Shown here in pieces: positions 50,288 through 58,814 of a stretch of 64,000 nt of DNA. The stretch is from Panacagrimonas sp041603235 (GTDB taxonomy: Bacteria; Pseudomonadota; Gammaproteobacteria; Nevskiales; Nevskiaceae). Positions within the stretch are counted from its first letter, which is position 1. Each line of letters begins with the position of its first letter. Made by a program: the position numbers and the translations under genes. The notes under the pieces are model-generated. The model was given only the letters and a program-made list of their open reading frames with translations, searched no databases and was not told the origin of the DNA. Location of the stretch: NCBI GenBank assembly GCA_041603235.1, contig JBFIES010000008.1:1-64000 (forward strand). Reading direction: 5' to 3'.

Positions 50288-51111
50288 TGCCCCTTCCATG
50301 GGTGATCGAGCCACTGCATGAGCTGGCGCGTGACAGGTCCTGGCGCAGGGAATTCCATTCGGCCAATTCGTCGAACGGGCCATATTCCAATCAAGCTGTT
50401 GCTCACAAAACACTCCTCTGCATGTCGCACTTCATCAGGCGACACCAAACCGATCTCGCAGCCGGGCCCATGTCGTCCGCAGGTCTCTATTATTTTGTCA
50501 CGCATTGCGCCCGCGACACCGGAGAGAGACAAATCCGGAGTGACCAGGACGCCGTCGATCTGAAAAAAGATATTGGTCTTGATGCCGCCGACGACCCGGC
50601 CCTGCGCATCGCACATCAGCATTTCGTCCAGCGAAGTGTCCTGCCGGTCGCTGGCCAGAACCTGCTCGAGCCGGTTCAGGTGCTTGATGCCTGCAAGCAG
50701 CGGTTGAATCCCCAGCAGTACATCACTCCATCCAAGGTTCACGCCACTCGTCCAGTGCGATTCCGGATATTCGGGCAAGGCCGAAAACTGCAGATGATGA
50801 AGCGGCCGCTTGCTAGCGGGCGCGTATCCACGGCCCTGATCCTCTCGGTACAACATCGCTCGGACAACACCGGCTTGTTGGGTCAACACCGAGGCGTCGA
50901 GATCTTTTTCCAGCAAGGCCATATCCGGAGTTTCCAACTGAATCCGAGAAGCATCGGACACCAGTTTGGCTAGCTGCCGGTCGCGATCCACCACCTCTCC
51001 TGCAAGCACCAGCATGGTTCGAAAAACCCCGTCTCCGTAGAAGGCAGCGCGGCGCGGCCATTCCGGATCGGCTCGGTCATTCATCTCGTCTGGATGTTTT
51101 TCAGTAGCCAT
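50284..51111 (-). CDS. pabC: Aminodeoxychorismate lyase
   Basis: PLP enzyme of 275 residues, class IV aminotransferase fold, releasing p-aminobenzoate from aminodeoxychorismate for folate synthesis. YGDGVFRTMLV at the N-terminus, the PLP lysine in AGIKHLNRLEQVLA, and VGGIKTNIFFQIDGVLVTPDLSLSGVAG, in parts, fit the family. It lies three bases after pabB and overlaps mltG by ATGA. Confidence 0.9.
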   Translation of the reverse strand: MATEKHPDEMNDRADPEWPRRAAFYGDGVFRTMLVLAGEVVDRDRQLAKLVSDASRIQLETPDMALLEKDLDASVLTQQAGVVRAMLYREDQGRGYAPASKRPLHHLQFSALPEYPESHWTSGVNLGWSDVLLGIQPLLAGIKHLNRLEQVLASDRQDTSLDEMLMCDAQGRVVGGIKTNIFFQIDGVLVTPDLSLSGVAGAMRDKIIETCGRHGPGCEIGLVSPDEVRHAEECFVSNSLIGIWPVRRIGRMEFPAPGPVTRQLMQWLDHPWKGQ

Positions 51112-51114
51112 GAA

Positions 51115-52431
51115 TCAGGGTGAATCCTGTAGTGCCAAGAGCATGCCTCGCGCCTTGACGCGCGTCTCCTCCAGTTCTGCGAGTCCGTGGGAGTCGGCGA
51201 CGATGCCGGCACCGGCCCGGAAGCTTAGTTCTCGATCCTGAATCACCAGGGTTCGGATCAGGATGTTGGTGTCCAGTGTTCCGCATCTGGACAGATATCC
51301 CATGCTGCCGGTGTATGGGCCGCGCCCAACACCCTCGAGTTCGGCAATGATCTGCATTGAACGGACTTTCGGGCAGCCGGTGATGGTGCCTCCGGGAAAT
51401 ACCGCGCTGAGAACGTCGGTTGGCTGCAGCCCTTCGCGAAGGCGTCCACGAACATTGGAAACAATATGATGAACGTGCGCATAGCTCTCCAGCGCCATGA
51501 GTTCGCTCACTTCAATGCTTCCCGGCTGGCAGATTCTGCCCAGATCGTTTCGCTCCAGATCAATCAGCATCACGTGCTCGGCGCGTTCCTTGAGGTTGCC
51601 GATCAGTTGCGCCTGCAGCGCCGCATCGTTCGCACCTGCCCCGCGAGGTCGCGTCCCCGCAATGGGCCGTGTCTGTACCTGGCGGCCTGAGACCTGTACC
51701 AGACGTTCTGGAGATGAACTGAGCACCGACACCTGATCGTAGTGCGCCAGTCCGGCGAATGGTGCCGGGTTGGATTGGCGCAGTCGTGAATAGATTTGCA
51801 GGTAATCTGCGCTGTCCGCCAGCTTGGCTTTCCATTGACGCGACAGATTGACCTGAAAAGTATCGCCGGCACGAAGATATTCCTGGATCTTCTCCAGACT
51901 CGACAGGTATTCGGCTGGATCGTCCTCAAACAAGGTTTCGGTCAGGGGAGAGCCGGAAGAGATTTCAGAATAATGTGAAATATCAATATTCTGAATAATC
52001 TTCTTCATGTAATTTATAGAAGAGGAGCCTGTCTCCGAGAACAGCAAGGTCCGGCCTGTCTCCCGGTCCCGGATGATGCCTCCGGTGCAGCGAATTGCCA
52101 TGAAGTCCGGCAGACGAAAAGGCGACGGCGGGAGCTTGAGCCTCGGCTCCAATTGCTGCGCAAACTCATAGCCCAGCAGCAAAAACCAGCCGCCTAGATA
52201 GGGCCAATCTTCTTGAGGCGCAATAGGCGGCAGCTGCGCAAAGGCCTCGGCCAGCCGTGCAGGTCCGTCCTGACCCGTGATGGGCTCCTCGGGAAAGCCG
52301 AAAAGAATGTCGTAGCGACCAGATTGAGGGTGCGCGGCGACACTTTCCAACAGGAATGGAAAACACTCCGGGTCTTTCCGGTGAACCTCTAAAAGATCAA
52401 ATGATTCCGATACTTCGGCGCGATAGTTCAT
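51115..52431 (-). CDS. pabB: Aminodeoxychorismate synthase component I (PIAGT variant)
   Basis: Chorismate-utilising enzyme of 438 residues that aminates chorismate for p-aminobenzoate. The chorismate-binding domain is complete (GDTFQVNLSRQW, ERAEHVMLIDLERNDLGR, FPGGTITGCPKVRSM, GPYTGSMGYLS). Context with pabC supports PabB. The motif that normally reads PIKGT in PabB reads PIAGT here, the form seen in anthranilate synthase, so the nucleophilic lysine of the E. coli enzyme is missing. A TrpE-like role is therefore possible, though the length and linkage fit PabB better. Confidence 0.82.
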   Translation of the reverse strand: MNYRAEVSESFDLLEVHRKDPECFPFLLESVAAHPQSGRYDILFGFPEEPITGQDGPARLAEAFAQLPPIAPQEDWPYLGGWFLLLGYEFAQQLEPRLKLPPSPFRLPDFMAIRCTGGIIRDRETGRTLLFSETGSSSINYMKKIIQNIDISHYSEISSGSPLTETLFEDDPAEYLSSLEKIQEYLRAGDTFQVNLSRQWKAKLADSADYLQIYSRLRQSNPAPFAGLAHYDQVSVLSSSPERLVQVSGRQVQTRPIAGTRPRGAGANDAALQAQLIGNLKERAEHVMLIDLERNDLGRICQPGSIEVSELMALESYAHVHHIVSNVRGRLREGLQPTDVLSAVFPGGTITGCPKVRSMQIIAELEGVGRGPYTGSMGYLSRCGTLDTNILIRTLVIQDRELSFRAGAGIVADSHGLAELEETRVKARGMLLALQDSP

Positions 52432-52444
52432 GCGCCATGAGAAA

Positions 52445-53689
52445 TCACTTTAACTTTGAAAATGCGAGGCTTCCGTTGGTCCCGCCAAAGCCGAAGGAGT
52501 TCGACAGAACGACATCCAGCTTGGCCTGGCGCGCTGTATGCGGAACGTAATCCAGATCGCAACCTTCGCCCGGATTATCCAGGTTGATGGTTGGCGGAAT
52601 GACTTGATCACGCAATGCGAGACAGCAGAAGATGGCTTCTACCCCGCCTGCAGCACCCAGAAGGTGGCCTGTCATGGATTTGGTTGAACTCACGGGCACT
52701 TTCAGCGCGTGGTCACCAAATGCACCCTTGACCGCCACGGTCTCGGCCACGTCCCCTGCCAAGGTCGAGGTGCCATGCGCATTGATGTAGTCGATGGACT
52801 CAGGATTGATGCCGCCATCCTTGAGTGCATTGAGCATGGCTCGGCACGCGCCATTGCCATCGCTTGGCGGCAAAGTGATGTGGTAGGCGTCGCTGGACAT
52901 GCCAATTCCCACCAGCTCGGCGTAGATTACTGCGCCACGGGCCTTAGCCTGTTCGTATTCTTCCAGCATCAAAACGCCGGCACCGTCACCCAGGACGAAG
53001 CCATCGCGATCCTTGTCCCACGGCCGACTGGCGGCCTGCGGGTCATCATTACGAGTGGAAAGCGCGCGTGCCTGACAGAATCCTGCCATGCCTGCGGGTG
53101 CAGAACCCGCTTCTGCTCCTCCAGCCAGTGCCGCATCACAGTCGCCGGCCTGGATCATGCGGGCACCCATCGCAATGCTGTGAGCAGCGGTGGTGCAGGC
53201 ACTCACCGGCGAAAAGCTCGGACCGGCAAGACCCAATTCGATAGAAACGTAGCCCGCCACCATATTGATGATCGAGCCCGGAATCAGAAACGGGGATACG
53301 CGCTTCTGCCCGCCTCGATGCAAGGCGCCGACTTCATCTTCGATCTTTCCGATGCCGCCGATTCCAGAACCAACGACGCAGGCCACGCGCTCGCGATTAG
53401 CCTCGGTGATTTCCAGACCGGAATCCTTGAACGCCTGCTTGCTGGCCGCCACACCGTAATGGATGAAGCGATCCGTCTTGCGGAGTTCTTTGGACCCAAG
53501 CGCGTCTTCGGGAACGAAGTCCTTGGACACCATTCCCGCGAAACGGGTCGAAAAATTGGAAATGTCGTATAGATCAAGCGGGCCAATGCCTGACTTTCCA
53601 GCCAGGATATTGGACCACGCGAGATCGACACTGGAGCCGACCGGAGAAACAATCCCCAGGCCAGTAACCACGACGCGACGATTGCTCAT
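52445..53689 (-). CDS. fabF: Beta-ketoacyl-ACP synthase II
   Basis: Condensing enzyme of 414 residues for fatty-acid elongation. The Cys-His-His triad is seen in SACTTAAHSIAMG, INAHGTSTLAGD and SMTGHLLGAAGG. The N-terminal RRVVVTGLGIVSP and C-terminal SNSFGFGGTNGSLAF are typical. It is separated from acpP by an intrinsic terminator, so its expression should be lower than that of acpP. pabB follows 13 bases later. Confidence 0.96.
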   Translation of the reverse strand: MSNRRVVVTGLGIVSPVGSSVDLAWSNILAGKSGIGPLDLYDISNFSTRFAGMVSKDFVPEDALGSKELRKTDRFIHYGVAASKQAFKDSGLEITEANRERVACVVGSGIGGIGKIEDEVGALHRGGQKRVSPFLIPGSIINMVAGYVSIELGLAGPSFSPVSACTTAAHSIAMGARMIQAGDCDAALAGGAEAGSAPAGMAGFCQARALSTRNDDPQAASRPWDKDRDGFVLGDGAGVLMLEEYEQAKARGAVIYAELVGIGMSSDAYHITLPPSDGNGACRAMLNALKDGGINPESIDYINAHGTSTLAGDVAETVAVKGAFGDHALKVPVSSTKSMTGHLLGAAGGVEAIFCCLALRDQVIPPTINLDNPGEGCDLDYVPHTARQAKLDVVLSNSFGFGGTNGSLAFSKLK

Positions 53690-53710
53690 GCGTTAAGGCC
53701 TGCCAATAAA

Positions 53711-53733
53711 AACCAGGCCGATCAGGCCTGGTT
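53711..53733 (-). terminator. Intrinsic terminator overlapping the acpP stop codon
   Basis: AACCAGGCC (53711-53719) and GGCCTGGTT (53725-53733) are perfect arms around GATCA, which contains the acpP stop codon. On the leftward strand TTTTTATT follows. Partial termination here would give more acpP than fabF mRNA, matching the large need for carrier protein. Confidence 0.82.
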
Positions 53734-53964
53734 GGTGTGCGTCTTGATGTAGTTCAGTACATCCTGGAAAGTCACGATCTTCTCGGCTTCCTCGTCGGGA
53801 ATGTCGATCTCAAATTCTTCTTCGAGCGCCATTACCAGTTCAACGGTATCCAGCGAATCGGCACCCAGATCCTCGACGAACGAGGCGTTCGGGCTGATCT
53901 GATCTTCGGCAACCGAAAGCTGCTCGGCAATAATTTTCTTTACTTTTTCGTCAAGACTGCTCAT
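53722..53964 (-). CDS. acpP: Acyl carrier protein
   Basis: Acidic protein of 80 residues that carries fatty-acid intermediates. The phosphopantetheine serine is in GADSLDTVELVMALEEEF. N-terminal SSLDEKVKKIIAEQL is standard. A GGGGAG ribosome site precedes it. It lies between fabG and fabF, the usual order. Confidence 0.97.
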   Translation of the reverse strand: MSSLDEKVKKIIAEQLSVAEDQISPNASFVEDLGADSLDTVELVMALEEEFEIDIPDEEAEKIVTFQDVLNYIKTHTNQA

Positions 53965-54067
53965 TCAAAACTCCCCTGGGGGTTAGCTAAGGCCGCGGCA
54001 TTGTAATGGCGAGCCCATGGCAAGGCCAGCAAAAAAACGACTTGTATTTCTACGCGTATTTTGCTTG

Positions 54068-54805
54068 TTATGCCATATGCATGCCACCGTTGACGTGGAG
54101 GGTTTCGCCATTGATATATGAGGCCTCGGCGGAGGCCAGGAATCCCACTGCATTGGCGATATCGGCGGGCGACCCCAATCGCGCCGCAGGAATTTGCTGC
54201 AACAGTGACTCGCGGGCCTGTTCGCCAAGTTCGCGCGTCATGTCGGTATCAATGAAGCCGGGGGCGACTACATTGACGGTAATGCCGCGTGAACCCACCT
54301 CTCGCGCGAGCGATTTGGAGAAGCCCACCAGCCCCGCCTTGGCAGCGCAATAATTGGCCTGGCCGGGATTGCCGATGGCGCCAACCACGGAGCCGATGGA
54401 AATAATCCGACCCTTGCGCGCTTTCATCATGCCTCGCATGACCAGACGTGAAAGACGGAAGACTGAGGTGAGGTCGGTCTGGATGACGGTGTCCCAATCT
54501 TCGTCCTTCATGCGCATGAGCAAGGTGTCGCGCGTGACCCCTGCATTGTTCACGAGGATGGAAACCGGCCCTTGCTCCTTGCCGATCTCCGCGATCAAGT
54601 TTTCGCAGGCGCTGGCGTCGGTGACGTTGAGCACCCGCGCATGTCCGCCCATGGGTTCCAGCCAACTCGCTATCGCCTCGCAGCCTGAATCCGAGGTTGC
54701 GGTACCAATAACCTTGGCGCCGTGACTTGCGAGTGTTTCTGCAATGGCGCGGCCGATGCCGCGGCTGGCGCCGGTCACGAGTGCTACTTCACCTTCAAAT
54801 TTCAT
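54068..54805 (-). CDS. fabG: 3-oxoacyl-ACP reductase
   Basis: NADPH-dependent SDR of 245 residues for fatty-acid elongation. TGASRGIGRAIAETL cofactor loop, NNAGVTRD, catalytic Ser/Tyr/Lys in SIGSVVGAIGNPGQANYCAAKAGLVGFSKSL, in parts, and a C-terminus ending GETLHVNGGMHM. Between fabD and acpP, leaving a gap of about 100 bases before acpP that may hold an extra acpP promoter. Confidence 0.96.
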   Translation of the reverse strand: MKFEGEVALVTGASRGIGRAIAETLASHGAKVIGTATSDSGCEAIASWLEPMGGHARVLNVTDASACENLIAEIGKEQGPVSILVNNAGVTRDTLLMRMKDEDWDTVIQTDLTSVFRLSRLVMRGMMKARKGRIISIGSVVGAIGNPGQANYCAAKAGLVGFSKSLAREVGSRGITVNVVAPGFIDTDMTRELGEQARESLLQQIPAARLGSPADIANAVGFLASAEASYINGETLHVNGGMHMA

Positions 54806-54854
54806 CTGATCGTTGTTCCTGATTAATTATTGAGATTGCGTCCGAACCGGTCGT

Positions 54855-55778
54855 TCAGGCCAAATTTTGCTGTGCTGCTTCCAGACCCGCGCTGTCTTCC
54901 AGCGCCGCGGATTGAATGTCCTTGTCGATACGCTTGTTCAGCCCGGACAGCACCTTTCCGGGCCCGCATTCGAACATGTGATTCATGCCGCCTGACTTCA
55001 AAGCCTGCACGGTCTGTGTCCAGCGCACGGGGCTGAACAGCTGTGAAGCGAGTGCACTGCGAATGTCATCGGCCGATTGTCTTGGCGACGCATCCAGGTT
55101 GTGCAGCACCGGAATGGCTGGCGCCTTCACTTCAATGTCTGCCAGGGCCTGTGAAAGTTTCTCGGCTGCGCCGCGCATCAGGCTGCAATGTGACGGCACG
55201 GACATGGCCAAGCGTTTCACCATGCGTGCGCCGCTTTGCTTGCCGTTGGCATCCAGCCAATCCAGCGCCGCAATTTCACCGGCGACCACCACCTGGCCAG
55301 GCGCATTGAAGTTGGCTGGCTCCAGAACTCCACTCGTGCACTGGGCGCACAGGCTGGCAACGGCCTCGTCTTCCATACCAACCACTGCCGTCATGCCGCC
55401 CGTTCCAGCGGGCACGGCTTCCTGCATCAACTGGCCACGCAATTCCACCAACTTCAGCGCGTCGGAAAACTGCAGGCTGCCCGCAGCGACCAGTGCGGAA
55501 TATTCGCCAAGGCTGTGCCCGGCGAGCGCCGCAGGCGCGGTCTGGGCTTGCGCTTCCCACATACGCCAGACCGCAATGCCGGCTGCCAGCAGAGCCGGTT
55601 GCGTCTTCTCGGTTCGGTTGAGCTCTTCTGTCGGACCGTTTTCAATTAAATCCGTAAGGTCCCATCCCAGAATTTCAGAGGCTTCGCTGAATGTCTGACG
55701 GATAATCGGCGCTTCAAGGCCTGACAGCATGCCAACTGACTGCGACCCCTGACCGGGAAACAACAACGCGTACTTCAC
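54855..55778 (-). CDS. fabD: Malonyl-CoA:ACP transacylase
   Basis: Transacylase of 307 residues that loads malonyl groups onto ACP. Nucleophile serine in AGHSLGEYSALVAAG; LFPGQGSQSVGM at the N-terminus; catalytic histidine in SVPSHCSLM. Normally preceded by fabH, plsX and rpmF, but here the upstream gene is a rhombosortase whose stop overlaps the fabD start. Confidence 0.95.
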   Translation of the reverse strand: MKYALLFPGQGSQSVGMLSGLEAPIIRQTFSEASEILGWDLTDLIENGPTEELNRTEKTQPALLAAGIAVWRMWEAQAQTAPAALAGHSLGEYSALVAAGSLQFSDALKLVELRGQLMQEAVPAGTGGMTAVVGMEDEAVASLCAQCTSGVLEPANFNAPGQVVVAGEIAALDWLDANGKQSGARMVKRLAMSVPSHCSLMRGAAEKLSQALADIEVKAPAIPVLHNLDASPRQSADDIRSALASQLFSPVRWTQTVQALKSGGMNHMFECGPGKVLSGLNKRIDKDIQSAALEDSAGLEAAQQNLA

Positions 55779-56395
55779 GATTCGGACACTCCTTGTTCTT
55801 TTCTGAATGACCCGAAGATCAGGCCATAAATGAGGCCCGCGAGTGTGCCGAACAAGTGCGATTGAGTCACTACGCGCCCGCCGATGGCCAACTCGTCAGA
55901 CAAAGGCGCGCCGGCGTAGCTCTCCCATGCAAGCTTTCCCAGCAAGTAGAACAGGCAGGCGCAGGCAATGAGGTCGCGCGAGCGCACCATGGGCACCAGG
56001 CCCAGCAAGAAAAGACCGTGAATGACGCCGGAAAAACCAACGTAGCTGGTGATTTGCGGGCTCAGAAAATAAAGCGCGGCGGACGTCATGAGTGACAGCA
56101 GCAGGATTCGGCGCATCCATTCGAAGAAGCCCAGGGCTTGTGGGCACAGCACCAACAAAGCCAGCAGACCCAGCATGTTGAGCAGCGCGTGATAATGACC
56201 CAGGTGTACGAAATGAGCCGTCAGCAGTCGCCACAATTGCCCGGATTCAAGTCCGGTGCGTTCAAAGGAAAGCTGAACCCTTGCGCCCTCCCCCAGCATC
56301 GCGAGCAGCAGAATCATCAGCGCGATCAGGACGGGCCCGGACCAGCGATTCAGGGAACTTGTGGGTGATGCCACTGTTAGAATTGATGCGCGCAT
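55775..56395 (-). CDS. rrtA: Rhombosortase (rhomboid-family intramembrane protease)
   Basis: Membrane serine protease of 206 residues with about six helices. HFVHLGHYHALLNMLG, the active-site GFSGVIHGLFLLG and the late SHLFGTLAGLIYG fit the rhombosortase branch of rhomboids, which cleaves GlyGly-CTERM tails on proteins exported by type II secretion. The start at 56395 gives the usual family length; longer frames run into gspG. It is divergent from gspG, 30 bases away, and overlaps fabD by four bases. No GlyGly-CTERM protein is encoded in this window. Confidence 0.82.
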   Translation of the reverse strand: MRASILTVASPTSSLNRWSGPVLIALMILLLAMLGEGARVQLSFERTGLESGQLWRLLTAHFVHLGHYHALLNMLGLLALLVLCPQALGFFEWMRRILLLSLMTSAALYFLSPQITSYVGFSGVIHGLFLLGLVPMVRSRDLIACACLFYLLGKLAWESYAGAPLSDELAIGGRVVTQSHLFGTLAGLIYGLIFGSFRKEQGVSES

Positions 56396-56425
56396 TTTCG
56401 CGTTCGACTCAAAGCCCGCTGCTCC

Positions 56426-56899
56426 ATGAACGTTTCTGGACAATTTCAGCAAATTCAACGATTTCATCGCTCCACTGCAAATCGCGGCTTCACTTTGATT
56501 GAAATCATGGTGGTCGTCGTGATCCTCGGCATTCTCGCCGCGATCGTGGTCCCCCGCATCATGAGCCGCCCGGACGAGGCGCGCATCACCGCTGCTCGCA
56601 ATGACATTCGGGCGCTCGAATCCGCGCTCAATCTCTACAAGCTGGACAACTTCTATTACCCAAGCACCCAGCAAGGTATTGAGGCGCTGGTCACCGAGCC
56701 ATCCGGCGAGCCGGCGGCCAAGAACTGGAAATCCGGCGGCTACATTGCCCGTCTACCCAAGGATCCCTGGGGCAATCCCTACAAATTTCTATCGCCTGGC
56801 GTGAAGGGTGAGGTCGATGTCTTCTCGCTGGGCGCAGATGGCCGCCCGGGTGGCGAAGGTGCTGCCGCTGACATTGGCAACTGGGATCTCGGAGGCTAA
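56426..56899 (+). CDS. gspG: Type II secretion major pseudopilin GspG
   Basis: Pseudopilin of 157 residues. The leader ends NRG before FTLIEIMVVVVILGILAAIVVPRIM (in parts), the site for prepilin peptidase with Glu at +5. The C-terminal part has the calcium-site loop LPKDPWGNPYKFLSPG and SLGADGRPGGEG. First of eight gsp genes in the same direction, divergent from rhombosortase. Confidence 0.95.
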   Translation: MNVSGQFQQIQRFHRSTANRGFTLIEIMVVVVILGILAAIVVPRIMSRPDEARITAARNDIRALESALNLYKLDNFYYPSTQQGIEALVTEPSGEPAAKNWKSGGYIARLPKDPWGNPYKFLSPGVKGEVDVFSLGADGRPGGEGAAADIGNWDLGG

Positions 56900-56989
56900 G
56901 GACATCGCTGTGGCGTGCGTATCCACGCCCACTGTCAGGCACGCAAACCAATAATGTCTTGGCGTGTACCAACCGGAGGCTTGCCTCGG

Positions 56990-57568
56990 ATGCTGTCGAG
57001 GCAGCAGGGTTTCACCCTCATCGAGTTAATGGTGGTGACGCTGATTATTGGCGTCCTCGCGGTCGCGATCAGCCTGTCGTCCGGAGGTCGGGCGGTTGAA
57101 GATCGAATGGAGGCCGACGCCAAGCGCGTAGAGCGTCTGCTGAGGCTGGCTTCGGACGAAGCCTTGGCCAAGGGCATTGAGTTGGGCATGCGCCAGACAA
57201 CCGAGGGGTTCGATTTCCTTGCCCCTGATCCGCAATCAGGACAATGGACTGTCATTCGCGATGGCATGTTCCGGCCGCGCCAGATCTCCGGGCCATTTGA
57301 GCTGGAACTGAGAATTGAAGGCCGCTTGATCAAGCCTGTCGAGGCCCTGGAATTCGATGCCGATAGCGACGAAGACAATTTCGAAAACGAAGCCAGCAAG
57401 AAAAAGGAAGGGCCTGCAATCGAGCCGGTCATCCTGATTCTGTCTACGGGCGAGATGACGCCGTTCCTGCTGGACCTGAAATTGCCCGGCAAAGCGGCGT
57501 ATTACCAGATCGAGGGCAACATTCTGGGGCAGATCATGACGACCCGCCAGGAAGAGAAATTCTCCTGA
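56990..57568 (+). CDS. gspH: Type II secretion minor pseudopilin GspH
   Basis: Minor pseudopilin of 192 residues. A short leader MLSRQQG precedes FTLIELMVVTLIIGVLAVAI. The later FDFLAPDPQSGQWTVIRDG fits GspH. I choose the ATG at 56990 after GGAGG because a seven-residue leader is normal; a GTG at 56915 would add 25 residues. An acidic insert (FDADSDEDNFENEASKKK) near residue 130 is longer than usual. Confidence 0.9.
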   Translation: MLSRQQGFTLIELMVVTLIIGVLAVAISLSSGGRAVEDRMEADAKRVERLLRLASDEALAKGIELGMRQTTEGFDFLAPDPQSGQWTVIRDGMFRPRQISGPFELELRIEGRLIKPVEALEFDADSDEDNFENEASKKKEGPAIEPVILILSTGEMTPFLLDLKLPGKAAYYQIEGNILGQIMTTRQEEKFS

Positions 57569-57930
57569 TGCGGCAGCGCGGATTCACGCTGGTAGAGGTT
57601 CTGGTTGCGGTCCTGATACTGGCTATCGCCCTGTCTGCCGTGATCTCGGCCATGGCGCGTCAGGCTGACAATGCACGACACATCAAGGAAAAAACCATTG
57701 CCCTGATTGTTGCGCACAATCGCCTCGCAGAACTGCAGCTCGAACCGACGTGGCCCAAAGTTGGCCGCTCTGATGGTCGCGTCGAGATGAGTGGTTTTGA
57801 ATGGCAATGGGAAACCGTCGTCAAGGAAACGGAGGACGACAAACTCCGCCGCATTGATATCGAAGTTCTTTCTCCCGCAGACGAAGACCGCGGCATCGCG
57901 CAGCTCAGCGGCTTCATGGCAGAGCAGTGA
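57568..57930 (+). CDS. gspI: Type II secretion minor pseudopilin GspI
   Basis: Minor pseudopilin of 120 residues: MRQRG leader, then FTLVEVLVAVLILAIALSAVI, and VAHNRLAELQLEPTWPKVGRSDG in parts, typical of GspI. ATG overlaps the gspH stop (TGATG), giving translational coupling. Confidence 0.93.
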   Translation: MRQRGFTLVEVLVAVLILAIALSAVISAMARQADNARHIKEKTIALIVAHNRLAELQLEPTWPKVGRSDGRVEMSGFEWQWETVVKETEDDKLRRIDIEVLSPADEDRGIAQLSGFMAEQ

Positions 57931-58814
57931 TGCGCGATTGCCAAGCACATCGCGTATCCAGAATGATCCAGCGGGGTTTCACGCTGATTGAAATCATTGT
58001 GGTCGTGCTCGTATTCGCGATCATGTCCCTGATGGCATATGGCGGGCTGCGCAGCGTGCTCGATGCTCGCGCCGCGATAGAGACTTCGCTGGACAAGACG
58101 GCCGACATGCAGCGCGCTTTTCTTCGCATGCGCAGTGATTTCCAAAACGTGCGGGATCGGTCCTCGCGCAACACTTTTGGTGACCCTGAACCGCCTTTCT
58201 ACACCGGGCGAGATGATGAAATTGTCTTTGTTCGCGGTGGACGACGCAGCCCGCTTCGCAACGGTCGCCCCAGCATGGAGCGGGTGCAGTATCGGCTCGA
58301 TGAGGGCGTCCTCAAGCGGGCCAGCTGGGATGCTTTGGATCTGGCGCAGGACTCGGAGCCGGTAGAACTGGTTCTGATGGACGATGTAGAGACACTTGAA
58401 GCGCGCTTTCTCGATCCGGACGGCAAGTGGCAGGAAAACTGGCCTGCCAATTCACTGGCAGGTAGTACCGCGTCAGCGAGCGAACCGCCTCCGGTCGCGG
58501 TGGAACTGGTGCTGGACAGCAAGATCTGGGGTGAAATCCGCTTCCTGTTCAGAACACCTCAGGCCAGTCAGGCTCGCAACGGAAGCGGCTCTGGCGGTGG
58601 GTCATCATCAACTGCGGTCTCTTCTTCGCAATCGCTCACCACGAATGGCCTGATCCCATTGTCGCTGGCCGGTGGCGTGGAGGCGGGCCAGGGGCTGGAC
58701 CCACAGGCGCAAGGTCCGGTTGACGACTCCGATGCGGCCGCGCCAATCGAAGACCGGCCGGACAATCTTCCCGTCGCGCCGCCGGAGCTGACCAATGAGG
58801 ACACCGGCCGATGA
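57930..58814 (+). CDS. gspJ: Type II secretion minor pseudopilin GspJ
   Basis: Minor pseudopilin of 294 residues. The leader ends IQRG before FTLIEIIVVVLVFAIMSLMAYGGL, in parts. LRMRSDFQNVRDRSSRNTFGD and VQYRLDEGVLKRASWDALD fit GspJ. The tail from about residue 210 is a low-complexity Gly/Ser/Pro-rich extension (GSGSGGGSSSTAVSSS and after) that makes it some 80 residues longer than usual. ATG at 57930 overlaps the gspI stop; an ATG at 57963 with a shorter leader is possible. Confidence 0.9.
   Translation: MRDCQAHRVSRMIQRGFTLIEIIVVVLVFAIMSLMAYGGLRSVLDARAAIETSLDKTADMQRAFLRMRSDFQNVRDRSSRNTFGDPEPPFYTGRDDEIVFVRGGRRSPLRNGRPSMERVQYRLDEGVLKRASWDALDLAQDSEPVELVLMDDVETLEARFLDPDGKWQENWPANSLAGSTASASEPPPVAVELVLDSKIWGEIRFLFRTPQASQARNGSGSGGGSSSTAVSSSQSLTTNGLIPLSLAGGVEAGQGLDPQAQGPVDDSDAAAPIEDRPDNLPVAPPELTNEDTGR

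Noticed and set aside
52709..53572. Rightward open frame of 287 codons opposite fabF
   Set aside because: fabF has a complete active site and the standard operon position; the opposite frame is a composition artefact.
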